From NCBI RefSeq assembly GCF_026151205.1, contig NC_087084.1, positions 3,566,845-3,630,844 of the forward strand: a DNA stretch of 64,000 bases, in the 5' to 3' direction. The notes beneath the pieces are model-generated. The model made no database searches, was not told where the DNA came from, and saw only the letters and a program-made list of their open reading frames with translations. Position numbers and translations under genes: made by a program. Position 1 is the first letter of the stretch, and each line of letters starts with the position of its first letter. The DNA is from Bolinopsis microptera. Taxonomy: Eukaryota > Ctenophora > Tentaculata > Lobata > Bolinopsidae. Positions 13,277 to 25,091 of this stretch are shown piece by piece.

Positions 13277-15550
13277 GATGTTTGCTTTTTCGTTTGTTTA
13301 TTTTGTAATTCACACAGTTTTAGTATTTTTGGGATGGATTTATTTGATTTTTATTTTAGATGAATTTCGTTATTATAGCTGATTTTATGTATGTGGCAAT
13401 GTCAGTGTTTGTACTAATTATCCGCATCTATTTTCAAATAGCCCAGAATTTTAAGACGGACGTTAATATTCAAATGAAAATAACATCAGGATTTATTTGT
13501 AAAAGCGTTAGTTTATCATCATAGTTGCTATGAAAGTTTTTTGTCGTAAAACTGTTTTACGTTTATTTGTCACAGACCACTTTAATTAGGAGCTGCTCAA
13601 GAGGTATGATGATATAATAACGTTATATTGATTAGATGCCTTTTAAATGATGTTTCTAATAATACTGATAGTGCTACTAATCATTTGCCTTTTATACTAT
13701 CAACTCATGTGTTTTTACTTAGTTTTTATATTGTATGTTGGTTAACTTTGTATCACGTCGCGATCTTTATTTACCACCGTGGGGAAAGCCACGATATAAT
13801 ATTGGATATGGCCGTGCACTCGTGCGCGGCGGGCCCACAACGTGGAGCAAGGTTAACTTGCACTTCCTTTTGAGTGCAGATTGTACTTGTAGCTGACATT
13901 CATTATCAATTATAACCCAGCTTATAATATTATTGATCTCTGGCTCGCTTAACAGTTGGCACTCTTACATGTGCTATGTGAGAAAGTAGCGAGCGCGAGC
14001 GTGCTAAATCACTCTACAGTCGATCTTCGAGATTATTCCAAAAGGAACCCCGACAGTTGAAAGTTGAAACCAACTTCATTCGATGTATTTTCGGACGCTG
14101 ATAATTCCGAATCACCCTCCATGACATAGGGTTAAAATGCTCCCCTGACGAGATATTTGATATTTGCGAAAAACTGTCTCGATCACGTGATATGACCTTA
14201 CTGGGCCGCCCTCAGCCTGTCATTCCGCCTAATCTCTTATCTCTATCTTTATGTTTATGAACATGATAGGCGATAGCCTGATCAGGTCCCCAGGTAAGAT
14301 ATGACCGTATAAGGAAGTTAGTCTAATTTCTCGTTGTGGTTACAGGTTAGGATTTCAGACTTTCAGCATATGCTTTTGTTAAAGATTCATGAGTTAGGGT
14401 TATAATCAATTGCTATATTAGCTGAGGGTTCAGATTTAAATTTCCAATAGTCATTCAGGGCCAGGCTTGTTATGTAGCGCGATGCGTTATATACTGTGCC
14501 GCGCCGAGCTGCGACATGCGATGAATTGACATCGTCAATTAAGGCCAGGCTAGAGAACGGGTTGAAAAAGTCACGTGACAGTCGAGTGTAGAGTGATTAA
14601 TCATCGTCCAGAAAGTAGGATCAAAGGTGAAATTTCAAAAACTGAAAATAAAAATGACTAGCTACCAATGATGAAACAAAATGTCAAAGGGCCCATGAAA
14701 ACAAAACCAAAAAAGTGCCATGACCGGCATAAGGCATTCTGTGGAGCTAACCCTCTTTCTCCGGCCCTATACTCTATATGCTATAGCGGCCCCTCAATAT
14801 CGATCCTTTATAGCTAGTCTAATTTTATTATCTTACTATTATCTTACTGTCATGAAAATGTAATTTTATCTGTCAAAACTGAGAACAAGAAAAATATAGA
14901 AAGTACGCCCGCGCCCGTCGCAGTACGCGTAGACTCATGCAATGGCTATGTAAATGTTATCCGTGAGAGAAGCGAATAGTTGAATAGCAAGTTGTCAATT
15001 AAATTGTCATACGTTGTAGACCTGCCGCGCACGAGTGTGGAGTGGCGCGCGGCAGTATTGATTTTTCGCCACAATACTAGTACTACTGCTAGCTTAGTGA
15101 AACAAGAATGGGTTCATGATATGATACAAATAGCAAGCTGAGTAATTGATAAAATTCATTCAACAAGCCTCCTTGGTGCTGCCCCGCTGAGAGCTGCGCG
15201 TAGAAATAAGATTATTGAGCGATAATTGCGCTGGTGCTACATTTTATACCATTGGATAGCAAAAATGCTCAATCGAATGTCGCCCTTTTCAAAAAACTCA
15301 GCACAGGTTCTCATAAAAAGTTATGAACATTTATATGGTCTAAATAAATTCTTACGCCGCGCGCCGAACAAAATGAATTCATAATAGAATAACTAGCGCG
15401 TCGCTACACGTATCTATGGATACGCGTCGCTTCACGTATCTATGGACACGATGACTATATATAGGCATGAGCGGACGGCTCATTTTTCATATCATTACAG
15501 TCGCGCGTGTGCTAAATACAGCAGTCCTGCGAGTTATGTTGTTAAAATCT
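13277..15550. other. Intergenic, no gene seen
   Basis: Downstream of the RhoGEF stop. No clear AATAAA was found near the stop. GC-rich islets with GCGCGC-type words (13820, 14500, 15030, 15350) alternate with AT-rich sequence. A duplicated ACGCGTCGC..CACGTATCTATGGA segment lies at about 15405-15450. No protein family recognised. Confidence 0.5.
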
Positions 15551-15599
15551 CGCCTCGTCAAATTGAAACTTGCTTTAGGAGCTAAACATGGCCCAACCA

Positions 15600-16070
15600 T
15601 GAACCAGCGAATGCAATGTGCCACGATGCAAATGTTGTGAACTTAAAGCTTCCCTTGGAAAGTGGAAACTTCTACTGCTTATAGAGTTACAACATCATTT
15701 ATTTGTTATTTCCCAATGTAGTGTCTGTGGAAAGGCTTACGTCGGTCGCACTACTCGCTCTTTACGGGTTATATTATACGGGCCGGTTATATTATATATT
15801 AGGACTGGAGAACATAGGGTCAAATATTATAAACTTTTAAATGGCGATAAATAAGTGATGAATATAGTTTTTGCTTACATTTATTGGATCGTGGTTATAC
15901 TTATAGACAAAGGGAACATTTCTGTGTCGATCACTGATAATTCTAGTCCCAAAACTTTGGAAGTCCGTGAACATGAATATATTTAACTTCTCTAGACTTT
16001 AATTTTAAAACCTTTGGGAATTAACATTATAAATCCTTTCGGCCTTCCCTTACTTATATATGTTATACTC
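15600..16070 (+). pseudogene. Penelope-like element relic, GIY-YIG endonuclease end
   Basis: The frame at 15618-15854 contains CSVCGKAYVGRTTRSLRV followed by TGEHRVKYYKLLNGDK, the arrangement seen in GIY-YIG nuclease domains at the C-terminus of Penelope-type retroelements. After stops and shifts, downstream frames still read SPKTLEVREHEYI and then GINIINPFGLPLL, which match the end of the same domain. The rest of the element (reverse transcriptase) was not found upstream. Clearly broken, no full-length product. Confidence 0.7.
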
Positions 16071-16477
16071 TAACATCTCATTTTAACTTTTAATGAACGT
16101 TTTAAGAGTGTTCAGATTTTTAAGGGAATTTTGGGTTGTATTAACTTTTTACTATACAATTAATAGGGCTTGTGTCAATGAAGATGACGCCAGCCTGTAA
16201 AATGATAGTTTGATCTTAGTATTCACAACAATTCATGTAGCTTGATTGTAAGGGAAAAATTCCTCTGAACTTACATTCTAACTAACAGTTTTCGTGCCCA
16301 CCTAAATTTTCAACAAAATAAAAGTCACAATTCTGATGGACAAGCAGCAAGTTCGTTAAATTTCGTAATAGTACAGTAATAATAATTTCGTAATAGTACA
16401 GTAGAAATGTACACTGAAACATGTAAACAAATTACAATATAGCATGTCATAAAATAAAGTATCTCAGATTATACTTC

Positions 16478-17173
16478 GGGGTCGTTCACATATTACGTAA
16501 TCGGCAGAGGGTTCCCAAATGATTACGGGGGGGGGGGGGGGGGGGGGGGGAGTTAGCTGATAATTACGTAATTAATAGCACTCACTTCGAACGAGTAGAG
16601 ACATAAGTTCGCCAGATTAATCCCAAAACTTGGAAAAATGAGCACAAGAACAGCGGCATAATTCTTCCTTACTGGACATTGTAAACAGAACTACCATTTT
16701 ACGTAATCGGCCGAGGGGGGTTTCCAAATGCTTATGGTTGATTACGGGGTGGGGTGGGGAGGGGGGGCGAGGGGTTCGGTCGTTGATTACGTAATCAAAG
16801 TTTTTGTTTTTACCCTCTAGAATAATAACAATTTGATATTTTAAATTCCACTCAATTTCACTCTGATGGTGATAAAATTTAGAAATTGATCGAATATCCG
16901 GCTATAATAGTGAGTAGTTTAGAAGGTGCTTGGCCGGATACCATAACAATGATTTCAGCTCATCATGATAGCATGATCAGGGTAGCATGAACCGTAGAGA
17001 AAATTTTTTTTTAGGAAAAATCTCAAGGGGGGGGGGGGGGGGCCGGGCCATGATTACGTAATATTGCTGTCAGAAGGGGGGGGGAGGTTGGGTCTTGATT
17101 ACGGTTGATTACGGAAGGGGGGAGGGGGGTAAAAATTGCTAAAATATTGATTACGTAATATGTTAACGACCCC
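16478..17173. mobile_element. TIR element, family starting GGGGTCGTTCACATATTACG (copy 1)
   Basis: Terminal inverted repeats: GGGGTCGTTCACATATTACG at the left end, and on the right the reverse complement with one change. The interior carries poly-G runs (16528-16551, 17028-17042) and repeated GATTACGTAATC words. A second copy in the opposite orientation lies at 37421-37910. No transposase, so a non-autonomous element. The target duplication is not clear. Confidence 0.75.
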
Positions 17174-17214
17174 TAAGTTCAAACCGACAATGGTCCCCAA
17201 AAGTTGTCCACACT

Positions 17215-17420
17215 GTCTCATGGAAGGAGACAATGGATGAACTATTTCATTGGTCATGAAAGGTGCTTGGCCGGATATCATAACTGCACTGATAACAATT
17301 ATTTCATGCCATGATTACGTAAATTTGCTATCAGGAGGGGGTGGGTCTTGATAACGGTTGATTACGGAGGGGGAGCAAGAGGTAAAAATTGCTAAAATAT
17401 TGAATACGTGATATGTGTTT
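17215..17420. mobile_element. Partial third copy of the GGGGTCGTTCAC family
   Basis: Contains AGGTGCTTGGCCGGATATCA and GATTACGGAGGGGG segments shared with copies 1 and 2 but lacks intact ends. It abuts copy 1. Confidence 0.55.
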
Positions 17421-17787
17421 CTGAACATTTGATTTTGATTTGATTTGAAACTTTTACAAAATAGCAGTTAGTACAGTTAATCGAACAAACATTGATTGAT
17501 TGAAATAAATTTTCGTGCACACTAGGCCGAAATGTATAAATGCTAAAAAGCGTGGGTCAGCGAAAAGTACAGAGGACAACTTGCAGAACAGGAGTTTTTG
17601 GCCGCCCAAAGTCTCAATAACATCACTACCACCTAGTAATAAATTGATGAAATGTGAAAAGTGTGAAACAATCAAATAATAATGTATGCATATAATATAA
17701 TTGTCTCTCAAATACAGATAACGTCCGTAAACTCTTAAGATACTCCTACATAATATACTGATCGGTGTCCGATAGACATGAATTACG
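17421..17787. other. Non-coding, no gene seen
   Basis: AT-rich sequence between a MITE fragment and a LINE relic; nothing recognised. Confidence 0.4.
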
Positions 17788-18390
17788 TCATGGTGGCTTC
17801 TTTACCCGGCTACAGACCTTCCCGTACCAGATGTAGTGGTCGAGATGAGTTTGTTCAGCTCTCTTCTTCTTCAGGTCAGTTACCAGGTTCTTCCTTGCTG
17901 CACGCTCTTCACTGGATATACAAATCCATACATCTTTGTGTGCCTCAGCCAGCCTCAGTCTCCCTGTTTTCATCAGAATCTGATGAACTGCTGTTGAGCT
18001 TGGGACAGTGATCTTGGCTGGTAGGATGCCGTACCTGGCCTCTTCCAGCCGACTCTTGTCGCTTCGAAATGAGGTTTCTCCCCGATCTCGTCCAATACTG
18101 CGTTTACAAGAGCTGGTAGCTGTTCTTCATCCTCTTCTTTCAGTCCAAACACTATCAGATTCTTGCTCCTGTCCTCCTCTGCAGCCACACTCTTCATCAC
18201 CTTCTTCAGGATTTACTGTAGCAGACCGTACCACTTGCACTGTTCTGTTGAACAGCTGCACTGTAGCTCTTAATCCCTGACTCCACCGCTGTTTGTACTG
18301 TCTATTCAACTGTAGTTGTTCGTCGTTCTGCACCAGCAGCTGGTCCTACAGCCTGATCACCTTTCCTTGTCTGCTAGCGCTTCCGTCTTG
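17788..18390 (-). pseudogene. LINE ORF1 relic (RNA-binding protein type)
   Basis: Read on the minus strand in shifting frames: EEDRSKNLIVFGLKEEDEEQ, then DEIGEKPHFEATRVGWKRPG, then ILMKTGRLRLAEAHKDVWI and EERAARKNLVTDLKKKRAEQ. This order is typical of the RRM-like ORF1 protein of CR1/L2-like non-LTR retrotransposons. At least two frameshifts break it. No ORF2 is attached. Confidence 0.7.
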
Positions 18391-19770
18391 AGGCACTCAT
18401 TGTATCTGTCCTGTGTTTCGCTATTTTGATCTCTCTGTCACTAGCAATAGATTCGAAAAGGGTATTGCAGGCCACCAAAGGGTATTGCTCCTCGTGAATG
18501 GAGACGACTCCCTGCTAATGTTCTTCCCCGCAAAGAAGGCTTCAGCGTCTGGAGAGTTTAGGAGAGTCTACAACAATTTGTGGGTCATCAGTGAGCCCCA
18601 TCCATTGGTCCCAATCACTGGAGGGCGGTGAGATGCTGACCTCTCCCATGCTTCATACCGTATGCTTCAGTTCTATTTCAACTTCGTCAGTCGAATTCGT
18701 GAAATCTGCGAGAAAAAATATTAACAAAATATGGCGTGAAGTGCGGCGCGCGCAAAATTTGTGCTAAAGATGCCAGGAATCGTGTGGTTTTTCCAACAAT
18801 TAAGATCGCGCGACGGACGAAAGATTTCCATCAAATTCGAGATCGTGGAAACATTTATGACAGATTTAGGAACATAAATTTTGGCTGTATATGTCCGTGA
18901 ACTAGTTGGATTTGCCCTGGTATGATACAATGGCATGAGTACCAACATTTTAAGCCTCCTGTGAAATATTTCCCTGATTCATGGAATGAATGAAATGAAC
19001 AAAAAATGAAGTGTCCCTGAGAAGGCATAATTGCGACTACAATTCTGTCACATGCTTCCAAAATCTCGGATTTATAAGCCCAAAACGGTCAACAAGATGA
19101 ATTGAAAATCGATTGAATTGGCTTATAAATTATAATAATTACCAGGCATGGGATAACTGTTCCTTCAAAGTTCCTTTAGTTTCGGCGAGAGTTTTCCACA
19201 CGCTGGATTCGTGCTTCATTTTGGCATAGTCAATCTTCGCTAACATGTTTTGTTTATTCTGAAAGCCTGCGGATATAATAATTCAAATTAAAGTTAATTG
19301 GAGAATTTAAAAGCCTATTACGAAATCAACTTTGGGACAATTTCTCAATCGACAAATAAATTCAAGTTTAAGCAATTTATATCAAAACTTGGTAAGAAAT
19401 GTAATTAATGGACATGTTTTTTTAAGCGACACTGTTTTCCTGATTTTACCTCTTTCAAAGTCGGGTGCACAAAATGAGGAAAAAGTCATTTAAGAGCGAC
19501 CATAGATTTGTACCTAGAATGAAGTGAAAATATTCAGCAGTTGTGATCCAGAATCATGGAAATTACGAACTATAACCAAATAGCTTACATTTGTCGCTAC
19601 AAATTTGTAAAGTTTTGCCCCAGATTCATTATAAATGCGACGAATAAATTATGTTCCAAATTTAGGGAAATTTAATAGGACGGGAATTTTTAAATTCAAC
19701 GTCTTAAACCCTTCTCAAAATTATGGGAAAAATGATATCAATAAACAAAATTTCATAAATTTTTAAAAAA
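18391..19770. other. Intergenic, no gene seen
   Basis: No open frame with recognisable content and no clear repeat structure. Confidence 0.4.
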
Positions 19771-20886
19771 ACTTTGAAAACTTGGGGTTTTATCCCCCCC
19801 TTTTAAAAATTTTTTGGTTCCCGGGGAAATTATTTTCAAAAAAGCCTGGGGGGTTTCATTTCAAAATTTTTTTAAAAAAATTTTTAAACCTTTTTTAAAT
19901 TAAATTTTTTAAAAAAAAAATTTGACCCCCTTTTTTATTTTTAACAGGTTTATTGGGTTGTTTTAAAATTTTGCACCGGCAAAGCAAAAGTTCAAATTTT
20001 TAAAAAAATGAAAGGAAAAGGGATTGGGTTTTTGGTCCCCAGCGGCCCCCCCGGGGTTTTGGGGGGGGGGGGGGAAATGGGGGGGGGGGGGGTTTTGGGG
20101 GGGGGGGGGGGGGGGGAAAAAGAAACCCGTGAGTTATGTCAAGGGAATCGATCCGACCAACACAAAACAGCAGAAATTAGCATCGGACGGTTAACCAAAG
20201 TTTATTTTTCTTACGGAAAATTTTTGGAACCCTGCCCGGGTTGATTGCTTTTCAGACATTTTTGTGGAAGCTACTAAAATTGTACAAAATAAACCAAGAG
20301 AGTCGGGGGAGACTCATTGGTTCTTGGAGATTTGGGGTTGAAGTGCGTGTTCTTTGATTTGGTCATGCTCTCAAAACAGAGCAATTATTTTTTAAATTCA
20401 CAGTTTTTTAGATAAACCCAAAAACAACATAGACCCCAAAAAAAAATTATTAACTCGGGTACAAATTTTTTACCCGTGGGGGATCTTGGCACATTTTTTC
20501 TGATTCTGTAGGGGGGGGGGGGGGGGGGGGCCAAAAACATTTTTGTACACTAATTTTGCGTACATTTTGGGAAAAATCGATGGTCCTGTACATAATGGTC
20601 ATAAAAAATTACAAAAAAACGGAAAACCCTGGAAAACAAAAAAAAGGGGGGGGGGGGAACCCGGAAAAAACAAAAATTTTTCCATTTTTGTACATGTACA
20701 TTTTGGGAAAAAACTGGTGGGCCCTGTACAAAAATATAGTTGGAAACCCCCCCCCCCCTTTTTCTCAACCCGAAGTAAGGGGTAAGAGTGGTACTATGAA
20801 AATTTAAAAATGTGTTTTCCCCGGAAATCAGTAAAAAGGTGGACCCAAATTCCCCAACCCCCTTTTTTTTCCCCCCCTTATTTAAT

Positions 20887-20925
<39 letters not shown>

Positions 20926-20930
20926 TTGGG
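19770..20930. repeat. Homopolymer-swollen low-complexity stretch
   Basis: Runs of all four bases are abnormally long here: G runs at 20059-20117 and 20512-20530, a C run at 20889-20919, and many A4-A10 and T4-T10 runs. Two TGTACATTTTGGGAAAAA segments lie at about 20560 and 20695. Such inflation of all homopolymers is typical of poor long-read consensus or a collapsed repeat. The glycine- and proline-rich frames here are not genes. Confidence 0.7.
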
Positions 20931-21034
20931 GGAACTCTTTCTAGTTCAGAATATTGTAAAAGGGAATGGTGTGCCTTTTTTGTTTAGTGTGGCACAATTT
21001 AGTTGAACTGTGTGCCATTTATATATATCCATAA

Positions 21035-22012
21035 TCTTCGAACTGGAAAAAGTCCCGCTCACATTGGGACTGGCGCTAAGTTTCTCGATGTAATCAGACT
21101 ATATTGTCCTAAATAACACAATTGACTCGGGTACACTTTTTCAACCATTTCTCGGAATCACGCCCTTTTCAGCGATGAACCAAATGTGCCAGAGATCTAG
21201 ATGCATGTTCATATTATTATAAGTGCTATGAAGATACTTAGGGCTAAGAGACTTAGTTTGTGAGAAATCGCAAAACCTCGAGATATCTTGAAATAATTGA
21301 TCAATCGCTACTTGCGATAGCGTAAAAATGGGATCTGACCTAATAACTCAACTACCTGAAGTCTGAAGGACTTTTAAATCATGCTTCTAGCCCACTCAAT
21401 ATGATGATTTTTCACCATTCATTGCATTTTTAAATGCCCAAGATGAGTGCTTAGCTCCAATCAGATGCGAGATATCTTGGAATAATGGCATCAATCGCTA
21501 CTCGCGAGAGCATAAAAATGGGATCTACCTAATAACTCAAACAACCTGAAGTCTGTAGACTTTAAAAATCATGCTCTACCCCACTCAATATGATGATTTT
21601 GACCATTTAATACCCAAGATGAGCGCTTAGCTCCAATCAGATTCTGAGATATCTTGAAATAAGTGTGATAATTGTTACTCGCGAGACTGCTATAGTAAAT
21701 CGGATTTTGGCGATATCTCACAAACAAAGTCTCTTAAGCCTTAAGTATCTTTGTAGCACTAATATAAACATGCTCTTAGGCACATTTTGGTTCATCTCTG
21801 AAGTCTGTATCTCGATCAGAATCCGAGATAATTTATAATGGGGGTCACGATATGGGTGCGGTCAAAAAGGGCGTGATTCCGAGAAATTCCCTACTGGTTA
21901 AAAAGTGTACCCGAGTAATTAGTGTTATTTAGGACAATATAAGTCGGATTACATCGAGAAACTTAGCGCCAGTCCCAATGTGAGCGGGACTTTTTTTTCC
22001 AGTTCCAGGATT
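21035..22012. mobile_element. TIR element (MITE) with ends GAACTGGAAAAAGTCCCGCTC
   Basis: The left end at about 21035-21110 is repeated inverted at about 21905-22012: GTCCCGCTCACATTGGGACT, TAGCGCCAGTCCC and TTAGGACAATAT all have partners. The interior has two direct copies of about 180 bp (21300-21470 and 21490-21640), each with AAAAATGGGATCT and TCAATATGATGATTTT. No transposase and no certain target duplication. Confidence 0.75.
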
Positions 22013-24400
22013 ACCAATGATAAATCACATGAAATTTGTGTTGTGATCACCTGCTATAATTAACTTAAAACATCATGTCATTAGTATGTACCAAATTTCC
22101 TCGAGGAACATAATGTTGTCGCCAGACGTCTACTTCATTGTGCCAATTATTAAATAAGCAGCAAAAAGTCATTTCTTTGATTTTAGGCTCAAAATATTCT
22201 TTCAAAATGACAATTTGCTGAATTAGGACACACAATATCTTGATGAACTTGCTTAAGCTGTCAGAGCCCCTCACAGTGGGGCTCCATGCTGACATTTAGC
22301 AAAAAAGTCATGTCTCCAAAATCACTTTAAACTAGTTTAATCTAATTTAGCCAGGTTATTTCTGAGCTCAGAACTTTTTGATTTTTGATTCTATCTCATT
22401 CCTGAGCAAAGTTACAGCCCTGTAAAGTCAGGCGCTGGGATATTTATAGATTTGGCAGTGAAAAATATTCTGAATGTGCATGTCCAGGCAAGATATCTTA
22501 ACATCGTATTTTTGAATTAACACTATTGGGATAGTCCCACATGAGTTTTCATAGTAATGTCAAGCTCGTTGGTAGTCAATTTAAGCAAAATTGAGATTCT
22601 TTTGGCAAAAAATCGAGATTCTGTGAATTTTTAGGGATAATGTTGATAAATTTGCCAAATTTCGAAGGTTAAATTGTCATTTGCTCTGATGTCAGGCTGC
22701 TGGAAAAGTTATTCCTCTATATTCCCCATATCTACTATACTTTAAATGATACCTCAGAATGTCTATAAACACAAAATAATCGATTTGCTTCAGAACAATT
22801 CAGACTTTTGGAGAAGAAAAAAAAAATTTTTTTGGGTCCAGCCTCACGCTATTTCTCAGCCTTGAAAAGCTCACTGATAGACTAAAAACTGATTTTTTTT
22901 TCATTTATTTCATAGCTTTTGGGGCACACTTCGATCTTTTATGCTAATACCAGCAAAGTTCAATAGGAATAAGTAATATTTGGATGGAAAAATAATGCGG
23001 ATGAGCCAAAAATAGCCAAAATCTGGCAATTCGAGCTCGGAAAATCCAGGGGCAACTCTGATTTCATAGGATTTTTCTTATGTTTTGGTTATATTGCATA
23101 GTTTTTCTGGTTCTCCTTTCTGAAATACCATTAAACAATCACATCAGCATGATTGATGACTATTTCCATACGAAAAAGCAGAAAAATGGGACAGAAACCG
23201 CTTGAAATTGGATAAAATCTTAAAATTGCTAGTCAAAAAGATGCTTTTTGTGTGACAGAAAGTGCCAAATTTTCAAAAAAATTGATTTTTTTGCCCAAAA
23301 AAGTAGTGAAAGTTGTCCTATTTCACTGAAATAAGTCATAATTGACGATTTAACCCAAATTGACACCACCAAGATGTGGCCAGAGGCATAAAAAGGCAAA
23401 AAACCCAAAAGTCATAATGCCCTATTAGATTGCCCCACTGTGCCCCTGCCGCAGTAGTCTCGGAGCCGGCGCTTCGCGCCGACTCCTCGCCCACCCCTTT
23501 TAAAAATCTTGTGCACGCCCCTGTTGGGAAAGAAACTTAGCCGCTGCGAGCGGGCCACAGAAGGGTCTGAAAATGGGTTTGGGAGGAAATTTTTAATTAT
23601 GTGGATATGCTCATTTTGGGCATAGTTGAAGTACTTCAACCAAATTCCATATAATATTTGAATGATTCTAAGACATATTCTGAATTTTGAACAGGAAAGT
23701 CACAAAATTCAGTTTTTAAAGATGCCAGTCAGATGCTAAAAACTGGCAATGCATTAGCAAAATTTTATGACATATTAATCAACTTAAGGATTTCCTAACA
23801 GAGGCAGTTTAGATTTAAGGCATTGCTTTGCTACACTTTCTCGTTATTAGTCATTTCACGTTCACTGTCTTAAGTGCCATGGAATTCAAAGTCATATTAG
23901 TGCCACTAATAATTAGGGTCCTAGTGCCACTAATAATTAGGGTCCTAATAATTAGGGTCCTAATTTACATCAATCATTGTTATAACTTGAATTTTTAGTT
24001 TAATTGAGAGATTGTCCAAATGTGAAGCATGGTTATTAAACATCTACAAACCCTCATGACATATTTAGCACAGTTATATTTACCTAAATAGTTCTTCTTC
24101 ATTCATTTCGTTCCAGAATCCAGGCTGAAATTTTGTATTATTTTATATGTGCTTATCTATAATATTACCAGTCAAGATAATGTGAAAAACTTGTATAAAT
24201 GTTTAAGATCCAATAAAGTCCTATAAATAAATACTAAACAAACCTTCATTAAGGGCATCTTTAATTTAGAACATAGAATAATTTTGGGATGATCTCGGAG
24301 AGCTTTTTTAGCAAATTCTGGATCCATAAACATGTCAGCTTCTTGGGGTGATGATTAGATCAAAATATATAATTCAGAATTATAGTGAATAAATCAAATC
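22013..24400. other. Intergenic, no gene; possible hAT end near 23523
   Basis: No coding potential recognised. On the minus strand a CAGGGGCGTGCAC sequence begins at about 23523 and leads into GC-rich sequence with a CGGCGCTTCGCGCCG hairpin (23467-23481), which resembles a hAT-type terminus. Its partner end was not found. A short TAATAATTAGGGTCCTA duplication lies at 23905-23960. Confidence 0.4.
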
Positions 24401-24413
24401 ATTTGGATTCTGT

Positions 24414-25091
24414 CTCAACAAGCAAGAATTCAATGACGCCCTAGCCCTTAGGTACAACTTTGGAATAAAAGATGCTGCAAGAAAATGTGTATGTGGAAGT
24501 GACAACTCAATAAACCACTCACTAATGTGCAAAAGGGGTGGATATGTATCTCTTCGCCACAATTCATTGAGAGATGTGTTAGCAGAGCTCTCAGAAACTG
24601 CCGGCTGTAAAGATGTTACTACTGAACCTCTCCTTATTCCTGTCAATGGGAGAGAACTTCCTGCAGGCCGCAGGGGCCAACAAAGCAGATGGAGCTAGAT
24701 TAGATGTTAGTGCTAGGAGTGTATGAAACCCATTGGAAAGGGCATTTTTAGATATAAGAGTATTTCATGCTCAAGCTCCTTCCAATAAAGCTCTTGGATT
24801 TCTGATGAGTATGTACACTAGCCATGAGAGACAGAAGAAAAACATGGACAACAAAAATATTGTTGAAGTAGAATATGGAACATTTACACCAATAGTCCTT
24901 TAAATCAAGAACAGGTGGAATGGGAAGAGAAGCAAATACTTTTTTCAAAAAGGTTAGCTGATAGAATGTCTAGAAAATCAGGCCAAAGATACAGTGAGGC
25001 AATGGTACTTTTCAGGAAAATAATAAGATTTGACTTGTTGAGGACAACAATTATTGCTCTTAAAGGAGAAAGAAGGTTAAAAAGTTGTTAG
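24414..25091 (+). pseudogene. Decayed retroelement polyprotein end (after reverse transcriptase)
   Basis: Plus-strand reading gives ALALRYNFGIKDAARKCVCG, SINHSLMCKRGGYVSLRHNS and LRDVLAELSETAGCKDV. After a +1 shift near 24668 it gives ADGARLDVSARSV (a TGA then stands where Trp is expected), LERAFLDIRVFHAQAPSNKA and VEVEYGTFTPIVL. After a stop it gives SGQRYSEAMVLFRKIIRFDL and LRTTIIALKGERRL. The C-V-C-G, H-x-L-x-C, RHN-x-x-RD and RLRF-x-LLR-like pattern is common at the end of retroelement ORFs in invertebrates. One frameshift and two stops show it is dead. Confidence 0.7.

Noticed and set aside
20008-20244. Glycine-rich open frame
   Set aside because: Created by poly-G runs in the homopolymer-swollen stretch.
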